From the NCBI GenBank assembly GCA_019321725.1, contig CM033118.1, forward strand, positions 11,248,071 to 11,312,070: DNA of 64,000 nt, in the 5' to 3' direction. How positions within the stretch are numbered: the stretch's first letter is position 1; every line of letters begins with the position of its first letter. This DNA is from Paulownia fortunei (lineage: Eukaryota; Streptophyta; Magnoliopsida; Lamiales; Paulowniaceae). This document shows positions 46,011-57,940 of this stretch, one piece after another. The position numbers and the translations under genes are program-made. The notes under the pieces are model-generated. The model did no database searches. It worked only from the letters and a program-made list of their open reading frames with translations, and had not been told where the DNA came from.

Positions 46011-49000
46011 TAAATTAAATTTTGCTTTTGTACGCTTCCATGCAAAGGTTTGTCTTCTCTTTTTTTTCATCAATCCAATCTAATGCTTCTCTCATGAGTT
46101 CGTTGTTTTCTTTTTCATCATAGCTTTGGATCCAGTGAGTTTCCATTCCGATCTTAGCGGGTATAACAACCTCTGCTCCATATACCAAGCTGAATGGAGT
46201 TTCTCCGGTTATAGTCCTTGTTGTTGTACGATATGCCCATAATACTAAATCTAGCTCATGCACCCAACCTCTTTCACATCTGTCTAGCCTGGTTTTGATT
46301 CCTTGTAAAATTATCCAGTTGGTTACCTCAACTTGCCCATTGGCTTGGGGATGGGCCACCAAAGTGAAGTGTTATTTGATCTTCATCTCAGTGCACCAGC
46401 TCTGGACCTTTTTTTCCTGGAATTGAGTTCCATTATTTGATATCAGGTCGTGTGAAACCCCATATCTACATACTATGTTTCCCCACAGAAATTTCATGAC
46501 ATGTGACCCTGTAATCTTATCTACAAGCTCAGCTTCTACCCATTTACTGAAATAATCTACTGCCACTATTAATAATTTCATTTGCCCTATTGCTAGGAGA
46601 AAGGGTCCGACAATATCAATTCCCCATTTGGAAAAGGGACAAGATGAGCTCATGACCTTCAGCTCCTCTACTGGTTTATGTATCAACGGGGCATGCTTCT
46701 GGTATTTTTCACATGTTCTGACCAAATATTGCGCATTCTCTTTTAACGAAGGCCAGAAATACCTAGCTCTTGTCGTCTTACAAGCCAGCGCACGACCTCC
46801 ACCATGGCTTCCACATTTTCCCTTATGAATTTATCGCAATACATAGGCTCCTTCTTGTAATAAACATCTCATGTATGGTGTAGAGTAAGCTCGTTTATAT
46901 AACAATCTATCAATTAGACAAAATCTAGTAGCTCGTACCTGGAATCAAATTACTTCTCTTTTATTTTGTGGCAGTTTTTCCTCTCGCAGATATTCCAATA
47001 TATCGGTCCTCCAGTTATCTTTCTCTTCCACAGAGGCTACTTCTATCCCCTTATTGTGCTAATAGGCCGTTAACAATGTGATTTTTTTGGTCTTGCAATC
47101 AGTGGTAGAACTTACAATTTTGGAAAGATAATCAGCCTTAGCATTCTCAGCCCACGGTATATAACTTAGCTCAATTTTTATAAATTATTTTTTTAATTGA
47201 GATACTTGTTCCATATAATTTGTCATTTTTCTTCTTTGGTCACAAATTCTCCCTCAACCTGCTGCATGACCAATCTTGAATCAAAATAGACATTTAGCTG
47301 CCTAACCCCCAGCTCTAGAGCCATCTTCAATCCCTTCACCAATGCTTTATATTCAGCTTCATTATTGGATGTTTTGAACTCGAATCTTACTGCAAATTCC
47401 AGTTCTTCCCCTTCTAGACTAGTTAGCAGAATACCTGCCCCACAACCTGATATGGTAGCTGAGCCATCCACATGCAGCAACCATGTTCTAGTGCTCTCAT
47501 CAGTAGGTGTCATTTTCTACAGAAAATTTGCCAAGACCTGTGCCTTGATAGCTACTTTTGGCTGATAATCTATGTTATATTCATTCATCTCTACTGCCCA
47601 TTTCACCATCCGACCTGAACTTTCTGGTTTACTTAGTACTTATCTTAATGGCAGGTTAGTTCAAACCACTATCTTATGTGATAAGAAGTATGGCCAAAGC
47701 CGCCTGGTAGTCGTTACTACAGTTAATCCTCCTTTTTCTATCTCAGGGTATTTAATCTCCGCCCCTCTCAGTAATTTGCTTACATAGTAAATGGGTTTCT
47801 GCTGAGCTCCTTCCTCTCTCAACAGCACTGAGCTAATGGCCAATCCCTCTATTGACAGATATACATACAATGTTTCACTTTGCACGGGTTTGGTCAACAA
47901 GGGTAGCGCGGCTAAGAAGTTTTCTAATTCATCAAAAGCCCTCTGACACTTCTCAGTCCATTCAAACTTGTTAGCCTTTCTTAGGATTTTGAAGAAAGGT
48001 AAGCTTCTTTCTGCCAAACTAGATATGAATTGGCTTAGAGCTGCTATCCTACCCGTGAGCTATTGAACCTTGTTAATACTATTTGGAGGAGTCATATTCT
48101 ATTCTATATTACTTTTACTTTCTCGGGATTCACCTCTATACCCCTCTCGATCACCATATAACCCAAGAATTCACCATATAACATTTAGAAGGGTTGAGTT
48201 TCATACTATACCTCCTAAGGACTCCAAAAGCTTCTGCCAAGTTAGTGACATGAGCTTCAGCCTTTGTACTTTTTATCAGCATATCATCTACGTATACCTC
48301 TATATTTTGCCGGAGCTGTTCTTTGAACATTCTATCGACCAGCCTTTGATATGTAGCTCCTGTATTTTTTAGTCCAAAAGGCATAACCACATAACAATAA
48401 GTCATTATAGAAGTTATAAAGCTTATTTTCTTATGATCTTTAGGTGCTAACATAATCTGGTGGTACCCCTGCGAAGCATCCATCATACTTAACAGCTCAC
48501 ACCCTGAGGTAGAGTCAACTAATTGGTTTATTCATGGCAACGGGTAATGATCTTTAGGACATGCTCTGTTTAAATCTCAAAAATCAATGCACATTCTCCA
48601 CTTTTCTTCTATTTTTGGGAATAAGACGATGTTTGACAACTATTTTGGGAATTGGATTTCTCTGATATATCCCGCCTCCAGCAATTTCTCTACCTCCTTC
48701 TGGATAACCTTATCCTTTTTGGGCCCAAAATGTCTCTTCTTCTATTTGACATGTTTGCATGCTGGGTTAACATTGAGGTGATGCACTGTCACACCTGGAT
48801 CAATTCCTTCCAAGTCACGTATATTCCACGCGAAGATATCGATTGTTTCTTAAGAACTAAGTCATCCTATCTACCAATTTCGGACTCAACTATGTGCCCA
48901 TCCTAGTAGTTTTGGTCACATCCCCCAGTATCAATTCTATATTGATCAATTCCTCATTTGGCATTACATGTTCTTGCTCAACTAAAGGCCCTTCTGCCTC

Positions 49001-49146
49001 ATTTCTTTTCATAACTTTTAGTGGGGGTTCCCCTTCTGCACTTTATTCTCTTTTAGCTTTTTTCTGCTCAGCTATTTTCATAGAATTTTTCTCTCAAATT
49101 CAAATTTATCATTCTAAATATAACCATATTGAATCTGGATAATTTG
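46011..49146 (-). pseudogene. Tat-type gypsy pol (H): RT, RNase H, second RNase H, integrase
   Basis: Read from 49146 downward: a linker before RT (MPNEELINIELILGDVTK), RT with MMDASQGYHQIMLAP and YVDD at 48283-48294, RNase H (KCQRAFDELENFL, PIYYVSKLL), and a second RNase H (WLLHVDGSATISGCGAGI, SNNEAEYKALVKGL, 47223-47513). Integrase follows, with a zinc finger near 46680-46860 (second Cys of the CX2C pair is Tyr, CEKY) and a core with WGIDIVGP, ISNNGTQF and NGQVEVTN. The extra RNase H between RT-RNase H and integrase identifies the Tat branch. The second catalytic Asp of integrase is Asn (46435-46437). Several stops and frameshifts. No LTR of this element is visible. Confidence 0.88.
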
Positions 49147-49351
49147 TGTTACTAGATAATAGAAATTGTATCGGGTTTAGGATCATTGATCCAATTGACA
49201 TCCATATTTAATATGGACTTTAATTCCATAATTAAGGTGGAATTTAATATCCTAATTAGATTGGGATTCTTCCTTATGTAGGAAGATGATATATTCCAAT
49301 ATATATCAAATCCCTTCTAAAATGAAAATGTGTGAATCAACATATTCTCTT
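49147..49351 (+). repeat. copia E LTR, first segment
   Basis: About 205 bp between the Tat pol and the B solo LTR, ending in the target duplication ctctt (49347-49351). Its partner segment is 51567-51923. The left boundary is chosen at the TGTTACTAG of 49147 and is uncertain by tens of bases. It contains several near-repeats of ttaattccata/gaatttaatatcc. Confidence 0.55.
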
Positions 49352-51566
49352 TGTTAGAGTCGGATGTCCAGCGCCCCAATTAAATTGGGTGTATTGTAAT
49401 CCTTTCTTTCGTAAGATAATCTTATTAGGAATCATATTAATAAAAAGATACTTTTTTTTATCTTATGTCTTGCATTTTTCTTTCTGCATATTAGATAAAG
49501 TCCTTATATTAAATTTAGGCATGTGGCATGGTCGCGCATATGATGACAATCATGGAATGTGTCTCTAGGGCTTTAGTATTAAATAAGTTTTGAGTTGAGT
49601 AATTTTTGAGACGGAACATCAAATAGCCTAGTAAGACTTGTGCATATAATGCATGCTCGTAAGATAAGGATGTCGCATTCCATTGGCATTAGGGTAGAGA
49701 CACAAGTGCATATATGTGGGTGCTTGTTAGAGAATAAGTACACCAAACATAGCCCATAGGAAATTCTTAGTTGGAGGCTTTGCCTGTCGAAATAAGAATT
49801 TATATGTTGCGTTAGTACACGGCTAGTTCTCGGACTTGAGGCATGATTGTAGACTTATGTGTATCCTGTAACACTTTGATATATCATCTTTTTGGCTTGA
49901 CAATCATAAAGGGGGTATGTTGGGTGTTGTATAGATGTGCATGGAGGTTTGTCAGTGGCTAACATAGAATTCGACATTTGTCTTATTAATAAGGAAATAT
50001 CTTGTGTTTTCAAAGTTTATGATTCAAAGATCTTGACCAAGACAGGATGAATTTTGATTCATAAAGAATTACTGAAACATGAAATGAGATCACATTTATT
50101 GAATCATTTAGGGTTTCGACTTATAATCCATGCCCTAGATTCAATCGAGAGATTAGTTGTTAGAAGAAGCGTACGTGTGTGGAACTCATAACTAAAATAA
50201 GTTTACTCACTATTTCACCTAAGACTAGTTTGCTATGATTACTTGCTAGATATTTTTATGGATAGTGAGGTTTTTGGAATTAAGGAGTTAATTCCAAAGA
50301 GATTAATTAATTAAAATAATTAATTAGAATAATTATTATTCATAAATTATAAATATTGTAAGTTCACTACTAGCTTTGTTGTGAACCTAAAGGGTCACAC
50401 AAAAATTTGAAGTGGAACATGTCTAATACAGGAATTAATCCAAGCAGTTAGATAGTTTTAATTAATTAATGGAGATTAATTTGGGGCTTAAATTAATTCA
50501 ATAGGTTAAATTTATTATTCAATCAAGTAAATAGATTATTTAATTGAATCTAATTAGATTAGAAAGCCCAACTGGAGTGTAGTAATTAATTGATTAGATT
50601 AATTAATTAGAATTGGGTAAATTTAATTAATTGGATTAATTAATGGATTTTGTAAAAGTCCAAGCCCATAATTAATGTAGCAATTTATTTAAAGGTCCAC
50701 TTAAATTATTGGAAGAAATTAAAAATAAGATAATATAATTTTCTTATTAATTATCTTATGAAGATAATTAGAGATATTAGATATCTATTTTGATTGTGTT
50801 AGAAGAGTTTAACACAATTAAGAAAAATGAGAAAGGAGCAGATTTTATGGCTTGTAGAAGACCACAAAATCGGCCACATTTATTCTATAGTGATAGGTTC
50901 ATTGAATTAGTTATTTTTGGAGAGTTTGACTCTTCCAAAACAACTAATTTCAACATATGGAAATATAGGAAAAGGATTAAAATTATTGGATAATTTTTCA
51001 GCCATCTATTTTTCTTGATATGGCCGAAAATTTGAAGATGTATCTATCCCAATTTTTGGCCACTTCATTGTATTAAGGGAAAAAATTATTTTTCATCCTT
51101 AACACTTTTCTCTCTTCCAAAAACTTATTACAAGATAATAAAAAATTCTCTTTGATTATACTATGTATTGAATTCTTATTTTCACAAGTTAGATTAAGAA
51201 TTAGTACACACAAAAGTACTCTAAATTAGATTAGCAAAAGAATTAAAAATTATTAGTGAGATTTTTAATTTTGTGTTCTAATCTAAACATGTGGACTCTC
51301 TTTAAAGGGGAAATATTTGAATCCCTTATGAACCTTTTTTGAGAGTGATTGATAGCAATTGATTGCTACACACCCTACAACAACCGGAGCACATCAAAGG
51401 TAAAAATTCAAGACTTTATTTACTCTTTTGTAAAACTATCAAAAACACGTGAATGTTAGAATCGCTTCGAACTTGGGGTGATGCAGTAATTGTTATTGCA
51501 TGTGTTTTATTTTAAATTAATTTTAAATTCCACTGCACATACCCCGTAGTTATAGAGAACCCAACA
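49352..51566 (+). mobile_element. complete B-family solo LTR
   Basis: 2215 bp from TGTTAGAGTCGG to gaacccaaca, flanked by a perfect 5-bp duplication ctctt (49347-49351 and 51567-51571). No internal domain is present, so this is a solo LTR produced by LTR-LTR recombination. It defines the family: other members are at 14949-17107 (nearly full) and 5023-5798 (3' part). Within it lie catggtcgcgcatatgatg, ggtatgttgggtgttgta and long ttaattaa-rich stretches. The open frame at 50790-50993 has no recognised similarity. Confidence 0.88.
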
Positions 51567-51923
51567 CTCTTAAGAAAGACTCTCTGCATATTATTCTCTC
51601 TATTTTTTCTCTCTCTACGGCTACTTGGACATTAACATAGAACTCTAATGATTTGAGTTGTGTAATTTAGTGAATAATTCTAGTAGTTATTCATCATCAA
51701 TGAGAAAGATATGTTCGTGATTGATTTAAGTATGGAGCCTTGTAGATATTTTCGCGGTTCATTCCAAAGCAGGCTTTTAGACAAGATTATTTTGGGGATT
51801 CGTGGATTAAATTCCATTGCATATATAATAACACCTGATCCACACACTCAATTATGTGATTATATATTCATATTGATTATGTGATAAAAAAAACATTTAA
51901 TATGAATTATGAATTTAATAACA
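51567..51923 (+). repeat. copia E LTR, second segment
   Basis: Continues the interrupted LTR to a terminal aataaca at 51923, one base before a good primer-binding site. With the first segment the LTR is about 560 bp, a normal copia size. A pyrimidine-rich stretch (ttctctctattttttctctctc) lies at about 51593-51616. Confidence 0.75.
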
Positions 51924-51924
51924 G

Positions 51925-51936
51925 TGGTATCAGAGC
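51925..51936 (+). promoter_or_regulatory. primer-binding site of copia E (initiator Met tRNA)
   Basis: TGGTATCAGAGC is exactly complementary to the 3' end of plant initiator methionine tRNA including CCA, the usual primer for copia reverse transcription. It lies one base after the LTR terminus. Confidence 0.92.
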
Positions 51937-52502
51937 TAATAGTGCTTGTTCTCGCCATTGAATCATTATATACTTTAAAAAGTAATAATTGTTTTTTTTA
52001 AAGCATTAAATTTTTTCATCAATTCTTCACTGTACGCAGATCATTATATAGATCATGTGATTAAAATTTGATGAAAAATGGATTAGCGATTTGAGAAAAA
52101 ATAATTTTAAATTTGAGACCCATTTCCTTTAGTCTAAAAAAAAATTGAATCTGTTTTTTTATTGTTTGGTGCAAAAAATTTATGCTATGTTGTAAAGCAT
52201 GGAAAGAGGTCTAAAACCATGTATAATTTGTTAAAAAAGGACTTAAAATGAGTGAGATATGAATTTTTAAAGTTTTGATATGAAGACTCAAAATCTAACC
52301 AGAAAATTGCACCAGTAGACGAAAAATCCGCCAGCACTAGAGAAGAAGCCAAAAAGCTTCACCGAACCATATGCACACCACCTAGGCAATGTCAGTACCA
52401 ACGTGCACCACACAACAACAGTTAACGCCCATTGGATAGTGTAACATTCGGCGAGGGCATAAAGTAAAAAAAAAAAGAAAATAAAGAAAAAAGAAGGGAG
52501 CT
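51937..52502 (+). other. copia E leader region
   Basis: No gag is recognisable. The region is AT-rich, then becomes purine-rich (about 52468-52499) up to the start of the A LTR at 52503. It is the untranslated leader of copia E, cut off by the A insertion. A minus-strand open stretch at 52288-52575 crosses into the A LTR and is spurious. Confidence 0.55.
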
Positions 52503-53702
52503 TGTAATGCCCAATTCTCAATTCTCTCCTACATAGCCAATAATAAGCATTTTGCATGAATATGCATCTAATCAATGTGCATTATCGAATTATACAAATA
52601 GCATGATTGCACGAACATGAATAATTGTTATTATATGCTTTAACATGCATTAGTACATGAAATATGAGATCAAATATTCATTTCTTGATTTAACATATTC
52701 CTTAAGTGCCCTTTTTACAGTGAAAAGCATGGTATCTCGGTTAAGAAAGATTGATGTATTGAATGGCCATGAAATGAATTATTTGTATCGCTCCATACTA
52801 GTTATATGCTAAAGTGATTAATTGCCTAAATATTTACTTGAAATATGTTACATTTGGCTAAGAACTAAAAGTATGCAAAATGGTGCAATTTGATTGGTTG
52901 GTTGACTAGGTTGCATAAAACCATTCTAAACCGCATTGCACTTGATTATAACACCAAAGCATCAATTTTTGTCATCTCCTTAGCCCATGAACGTGGCTTT
53001 TGGCATGAGAAGACACCAAGCATGATGCAACCAATCATCACCCTCCACTTACCTCTCTTTGAAAGGTTAAATAAATCATTTTCATCCATATTTCTTGTGG
53101 AAGTACCTCAAAAATGACCAGCCCTTAGTCTCCTAAGTTTCTCCTAAATTTCTACACTCTTATACTCACAAAAAATGAATTCAATCTATAGGAAACCATA
53201 GAACACAAGCTAGAACAAGTTTCCATCCTTTTAAGCTTGAAAACCGTTGATTTTAAAACTTAAATCCAACTTAATCAAGGTATATTATTTTTCAATGTTT
53301 CTTATGATGAATTTGTAGTATCTTGGATGGTTATATGTTTTAGTATGCTTATGATTGAAAACTTAAGTAAGTTACACTTGAAGCTAAAACCAAGCTAGTT
53401 AAGCTAATTTTTAGCAAAATTGATAGTCTTGTGAAATTGTTTAATTTACTTGTTTCTATTGATTTTGTAAAGCTTATATTGTGTTTGGAAGTTTCTTTGA
53501 ATGACTGAAAACAATAGAAATTAGTTTGCTTAATTCAAGGGTACAATCAATTTAAGTTAGAACCAAATTTACATCATATTAATTTGAATTGTGTGCATGT
53601 TTTAGGGACTGCCCTAATGTTTAATGTCTTGAATTAGTAGTAAAATATGGAGTATACATTATTTTTAAGGTTATGTAATTGATATGAAGTTGTTTACAAA
53701 AG
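52503..53702 (+). repeat. A-family LTR (5' LTR of A5), 3'-truncated
   Basis: Opens TGTAATGCCCAATTCTC and follows the 7362 copy to about 53702 (gttgtttacaaaa), then breaks into gag coding. The last 1 kb or so of LTR, the primer-binding site and the start of gag are deleted. No target duplication partner is visible for this end. Confidence 0.85.
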
Positions 53703-56700
53703 ATCTCATTCAACAACAAACTACAATTACTAGATATGCAACAAAGAACCTAAGAGCAGAATCAGTGACTTTCTCCACCACAAGCTCGATAGGATCCTTC
53801 ACAGGCTGTATATGAGAAGTTTAGAAAGATGGAACATGTTGATTTTACTGGTAGGTCTGATCCTATGGTTGTAGAGGAATGGGTTAAATCATTGGATACT
53901 ATCTTTGACTACATAAGAATTAATGATGTTGAGAAGGTACTATGTGCAATCTTCTTGTTGAAGAAGGATGCTAGAACCTAGTGGAAAGAAGCTAAACTTG
54001 CAATGAATATGGAAGAGCTAACTTGGGAGAGGTTTAAAATAATATTTTATGATAAGTATTTTACTAGAGATGCTAGGTCGCTCAAAGTAAAAGAATTTTT
54101 GGAGTTAAAATAAGGAGGGATGTCTGTATGTGATTATGTGAGAAAATTTGAACAGGGTTGCAAGTACGTGTCATACATCACCAGAGGCAACAATGAGAAG
54201 ATGGATCATTTCTTGAGGGGTCTTAATCCTGAAATTAGAAGAGATGTGAGATTGTCTTCAGTAACAAAGTTTAGAGAACTGGTGGACATGACTTTGATGG
54301 CTGACTTAGATGAGAAATAGATTGAGAAATTCCATCAACAAAAGAAGCAAGTATTCACTCCTAGAAATCTAAATTAGTGGAAGAAAGGAGAGTAAAAATC
54401 AAACCAAAGGAATGAAAAGCGTCCTAGAGTTGGGCAGACTTCTACTACAGTTGAAAGGCCTAAATGTGCTAAGTGTGGGAAGAATCATTTTGGGGAATGC
54501 TATAGTGGTACTAATCGTTGTTTCAAGTGTAAAAAGCCTGGACATATAACAAAGGATTGCCCAATAGTGCAAGGGAAAGTTTAGGGAAGAGTGTATGCAA
54601 TGACACAAGAACAAGCCGATGCAGATGCTTCTGTAGTCACAGGTACTACTTTAATTTCTGGGATACCTTCAATTGCATTGATAGATTCTGGATCTACTCA
54701 TTCATTTGCATCACGTGCATTTGTGAGAAAATTGGGCATTACACCAGATTTATTAAAAGTAAGGTACAGTGTGACTGTTCCATCCGGGGAAGAAATGGAT
54801 TCCAACCAAATGTTAAGGGCTTGTTCTATTCAGATTAATGATAGGACTCTCTATGCAGATCTTGTTGTTTTACCGATGCCAAATTTTGAGGTTATTCTGG
54901 GTATGGATTGGCTTACCAAATATCATGCAACAATTGATTGTAACAAGAAGATTGTGATTTTTCAGCCACCTGGGGAAGAACAGTTTATGTTTAATGGTAT
55001 CTCATTCTTACGGTCCTTATCAATTATATCTGCTTTGAAAGCTCAAAAGATGTTGAATAAAGGTTGTGTTGGATATTTGGCCAGTGTTCTAGACACCTCA
55101 ATTGAAGCACAATTGAAACCAGAAAATGTAAATATGGTTCAAAAATTTCTTGAGGTATTTCCAGATAATTTATCGGGACTACTATCGAATCGAGAGATTG
55201 AATTTATGATTGATGTTATGCCAGGAACTACTTTTATTTCTAAAGTACCATACCAAATGGCACCAACAGAATTAAAAGAGTTAAAAGTTCAATTGCAAGA
55301 ATTGCTTGATAAGGGTTTTATTCGCCCTAGTTATTCTCCTTGGGGAGCACCTGTATTGTTCGTGAAAAAGAAGGATGGTACATTGCGGTTGTGCATTAAT
55401 TATAGAGAGTTGAATAAAATAACAGTCAAGAATAAGTATCCACTCCCAAGAATAGATGATTTGTTTGATCAATTGCAGGGAGCATCTGTATTTTCTAAGA
55501 TTGATTTACGCTCTGGGTATCATCAATTGAAGATAAAGGAAGAAGACATACCAAAGACTGCATTCCGAACAAGGTACGGACATTATGAATTTCTAGTGAT
55601 GCCTTTTGGTTTAACCAATGCCCCTGCAGCTTTTATGGATCTAATGAATAGGGTGTTCAAGTAATATCTTGATAAATTTGTGATTGTGTTTATTGATGAC
55701 ATCCTAATTTATTCACATGATAAAGAAGAGCACAAAGAACATTTGAAGATTGTGCTGCAAGTTCTTAAAGAAAAACAGTTGTATCCTAAATTCAAGAAGT
55801 GGGAATTTTGGCTTGAACAAGTGGTATTCCTAGGTCATGTAGTATCAAAGGATGGTATTTCTATTGATCCAAGCAAGGTAGAAGTTGTCATTAAGTGGCC
55901 AATACCAACAAATATATTAGAAGTGAGGAGTTTCTTGGGATTAGCAGGGTACTATCGACGATTTGTTCAGGGGTTTTCAAAGATAGCAACTCCAATGACA
56001 ATGTTGACAAGAAGAATGTTAAGTTCTTGTGGACCGATGCTTGTGAAAGAAGTTTTCAAGAACTGAAATATAAATTGACTACAACTCCTGTTCTTACCAT
56101 TCCAACTGGAATTGGTGGATTCGTAGTGTATAGCGACGCTTCAAAAAATGGTTTGGATTCTATTTTGATGCAAAATGGAAAGGTTATTACCTATGCTTTA
56201 AGGCAATTGAAGGAATATGAAAAGAATTACCCAACCCATGATTTGGAACTTGCTGTTGTGGTTTTTGCCTTGAAAATTTGGAGACATTATTTGTATGGGG
56301 AGGAATGTGAGATATACACAGATCATAAGAGTTTGAAGTACTTCTTTACCCAAAAAGAGCTGAATATGAGACAAAGAAGATGATTAGAACTTGTGAAGGA
56401 TTATGATTGTGTGATCAACTATCATCCTAGTAAAGCGAATGTGGTTGCAGATGCATTGAGCAGAAAATCCACGTCTTCTCTTTTTGTTATACAAAAGTCA
56501 ATATTACTGGATTTGCAGAGATTAGAGCTTGAAATTGTACCTAAAGGGAAAAAGTGTTTGTTGTTAGCCTTAATGTTGAGACCTACACTTCAAGATAGAA
56601 TTAGAGAAGGTCAAAAGGTGGACACGTATTTATGCAGATTGAAAAGAATAATTGAGGCTGGAAAAATGCCAAACTTCTCTATTACTGATGATGATATTAT

Positions 56701-57940
56701 TCGATATAAAGGGAGACTGTGTGTGCCATTTCATAAGGCCATGAAAGGAGATATTTTAAAAGAAGCTCATACTACTCCTTACTCAGTACACCCAGGTAGC
56801 ACAAAAATGTATAAAGACTTGCAACAACATTATTGGTGGCCTAAAATGAAGAGAGATATAGCAAAATTTATAGCTGAATGTCTAACTTGTCAACAAGTTA
56901 AGATTGAACATCAAAGACCATCAGGGTTGTTGAAGCCTTTGTTGATTCCAGAGTGGAAATGGGATCACATTACAATGGACTTTGTGCTTGGATTACCTAG
57001 AACACAAAAGGGGTACAATTCCATATGGGTGATTGTTGATAGATTAACTAAATCAGCCCATTTTCTTCTAGTGAAATCCACATACAATATGGACCAGTAT
57101 GCTCAATAATATATTAAAGAGATAGTCATGTTACATGGGGTGCCAGTTTCAATAGTGTCTGACAGAGATCCTAAGTTTACATCTACATTTTGGAAGAGCT
57201 TACACAGTGCAATGGGAACGAAACTTGTATTCAGTACAGTATTTCATCCACAAAGTGACGGGCAATCACAGAGGATTATTCAGATATTAGAGGATATGTT
57301 AAGAGCTTGTGTGCTAAATTTTCAAGGGAGTTGGGATGCAAAGCTTCCATTAGTGGAGTTTACTTATAATAATAGCTATAAATCAACAATTGGAATGGCG
57401 CCTTATGAAGCATTATATGGAAGGAAATGTAGGTCTCCAGTTCATTGGGATGAAGTTGGAGAACGAAGCCTGCTTGGTCCAGAAATAGTTCAGCATATCG
57501 CTAAGGTAGCGGAGAAGATACGAGAGAGAATGAAGATTGCGCAGAGTAGACCAAAAAGGTATGTAGATAAATGGAGAAAAGATCTAGAGTTTGCCATTAG
57601 GGATCATGTGTTCTTAAAAGTAGCTCCCATGAAGGGTGTTATGAGATTTGGAAAGAAATGAAAACTCAGCCCAAGATATGTTGGCCCATTCGAGATTCTT
57701 AAAAGAGTTGGTGATAAAGCTTATAGAGTGGCCTTACCTCCATCATTATCTAGTGTTAACAATGTTTTCCATGTGTCTATGTTGAGAAAGTACATTTCAA
57801 ACCCTTCTCATGTGTTGAATTACGAACCGTTGAAATTGACTCCTGATTTAGCTTATGAAGAGAAACCATACAAATTCTAGATCAAAAGGAAAAAGAGTTG
57901 AGAATGAAAAAGATTCGACTTGTTAAAGTATTCTATCTCA
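53703..57940 (+). pseudogene. Tekay-type gypsy gag-pol (A5), most complete copy
   Basis: In order: gag ([18 protein letters not shown] from 53829; [25 protein letters not shown]), two zinc knuckles (54465-54500 CAKCGKNHFGEC; 54519-54560 CFKCKKPGHITKDC), protease ([11 protein letters not shown], catalytic DSG near 54684), RT ([36 protein letters not shown]), RNase H ([20 protein letters not shown]), integrase zinc finger (HPGSTKMYKDLQQHYWW, CLTCQQ), integrase core ([19 protein letters not shown]) and the GPFEIL C-terminal region. Stops lie at 54579, 55662, 56381, 57107 and 57659, with further stops in gag, plus a one-base loss near 56013. The DDE glutamate is Gln (DGQSQRIIQ, near 57262). The chromodomain is cut after KIRLVKVF. 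Confidence 0.93.

Noticed and set aside
54591..55664. Separate 357-codon protease-RT gene
   Set aside because: The frame opens at GTG right after an in-frame stop in gag-pol; it is a segment of the A5 polyprotein rather than an independent gene.
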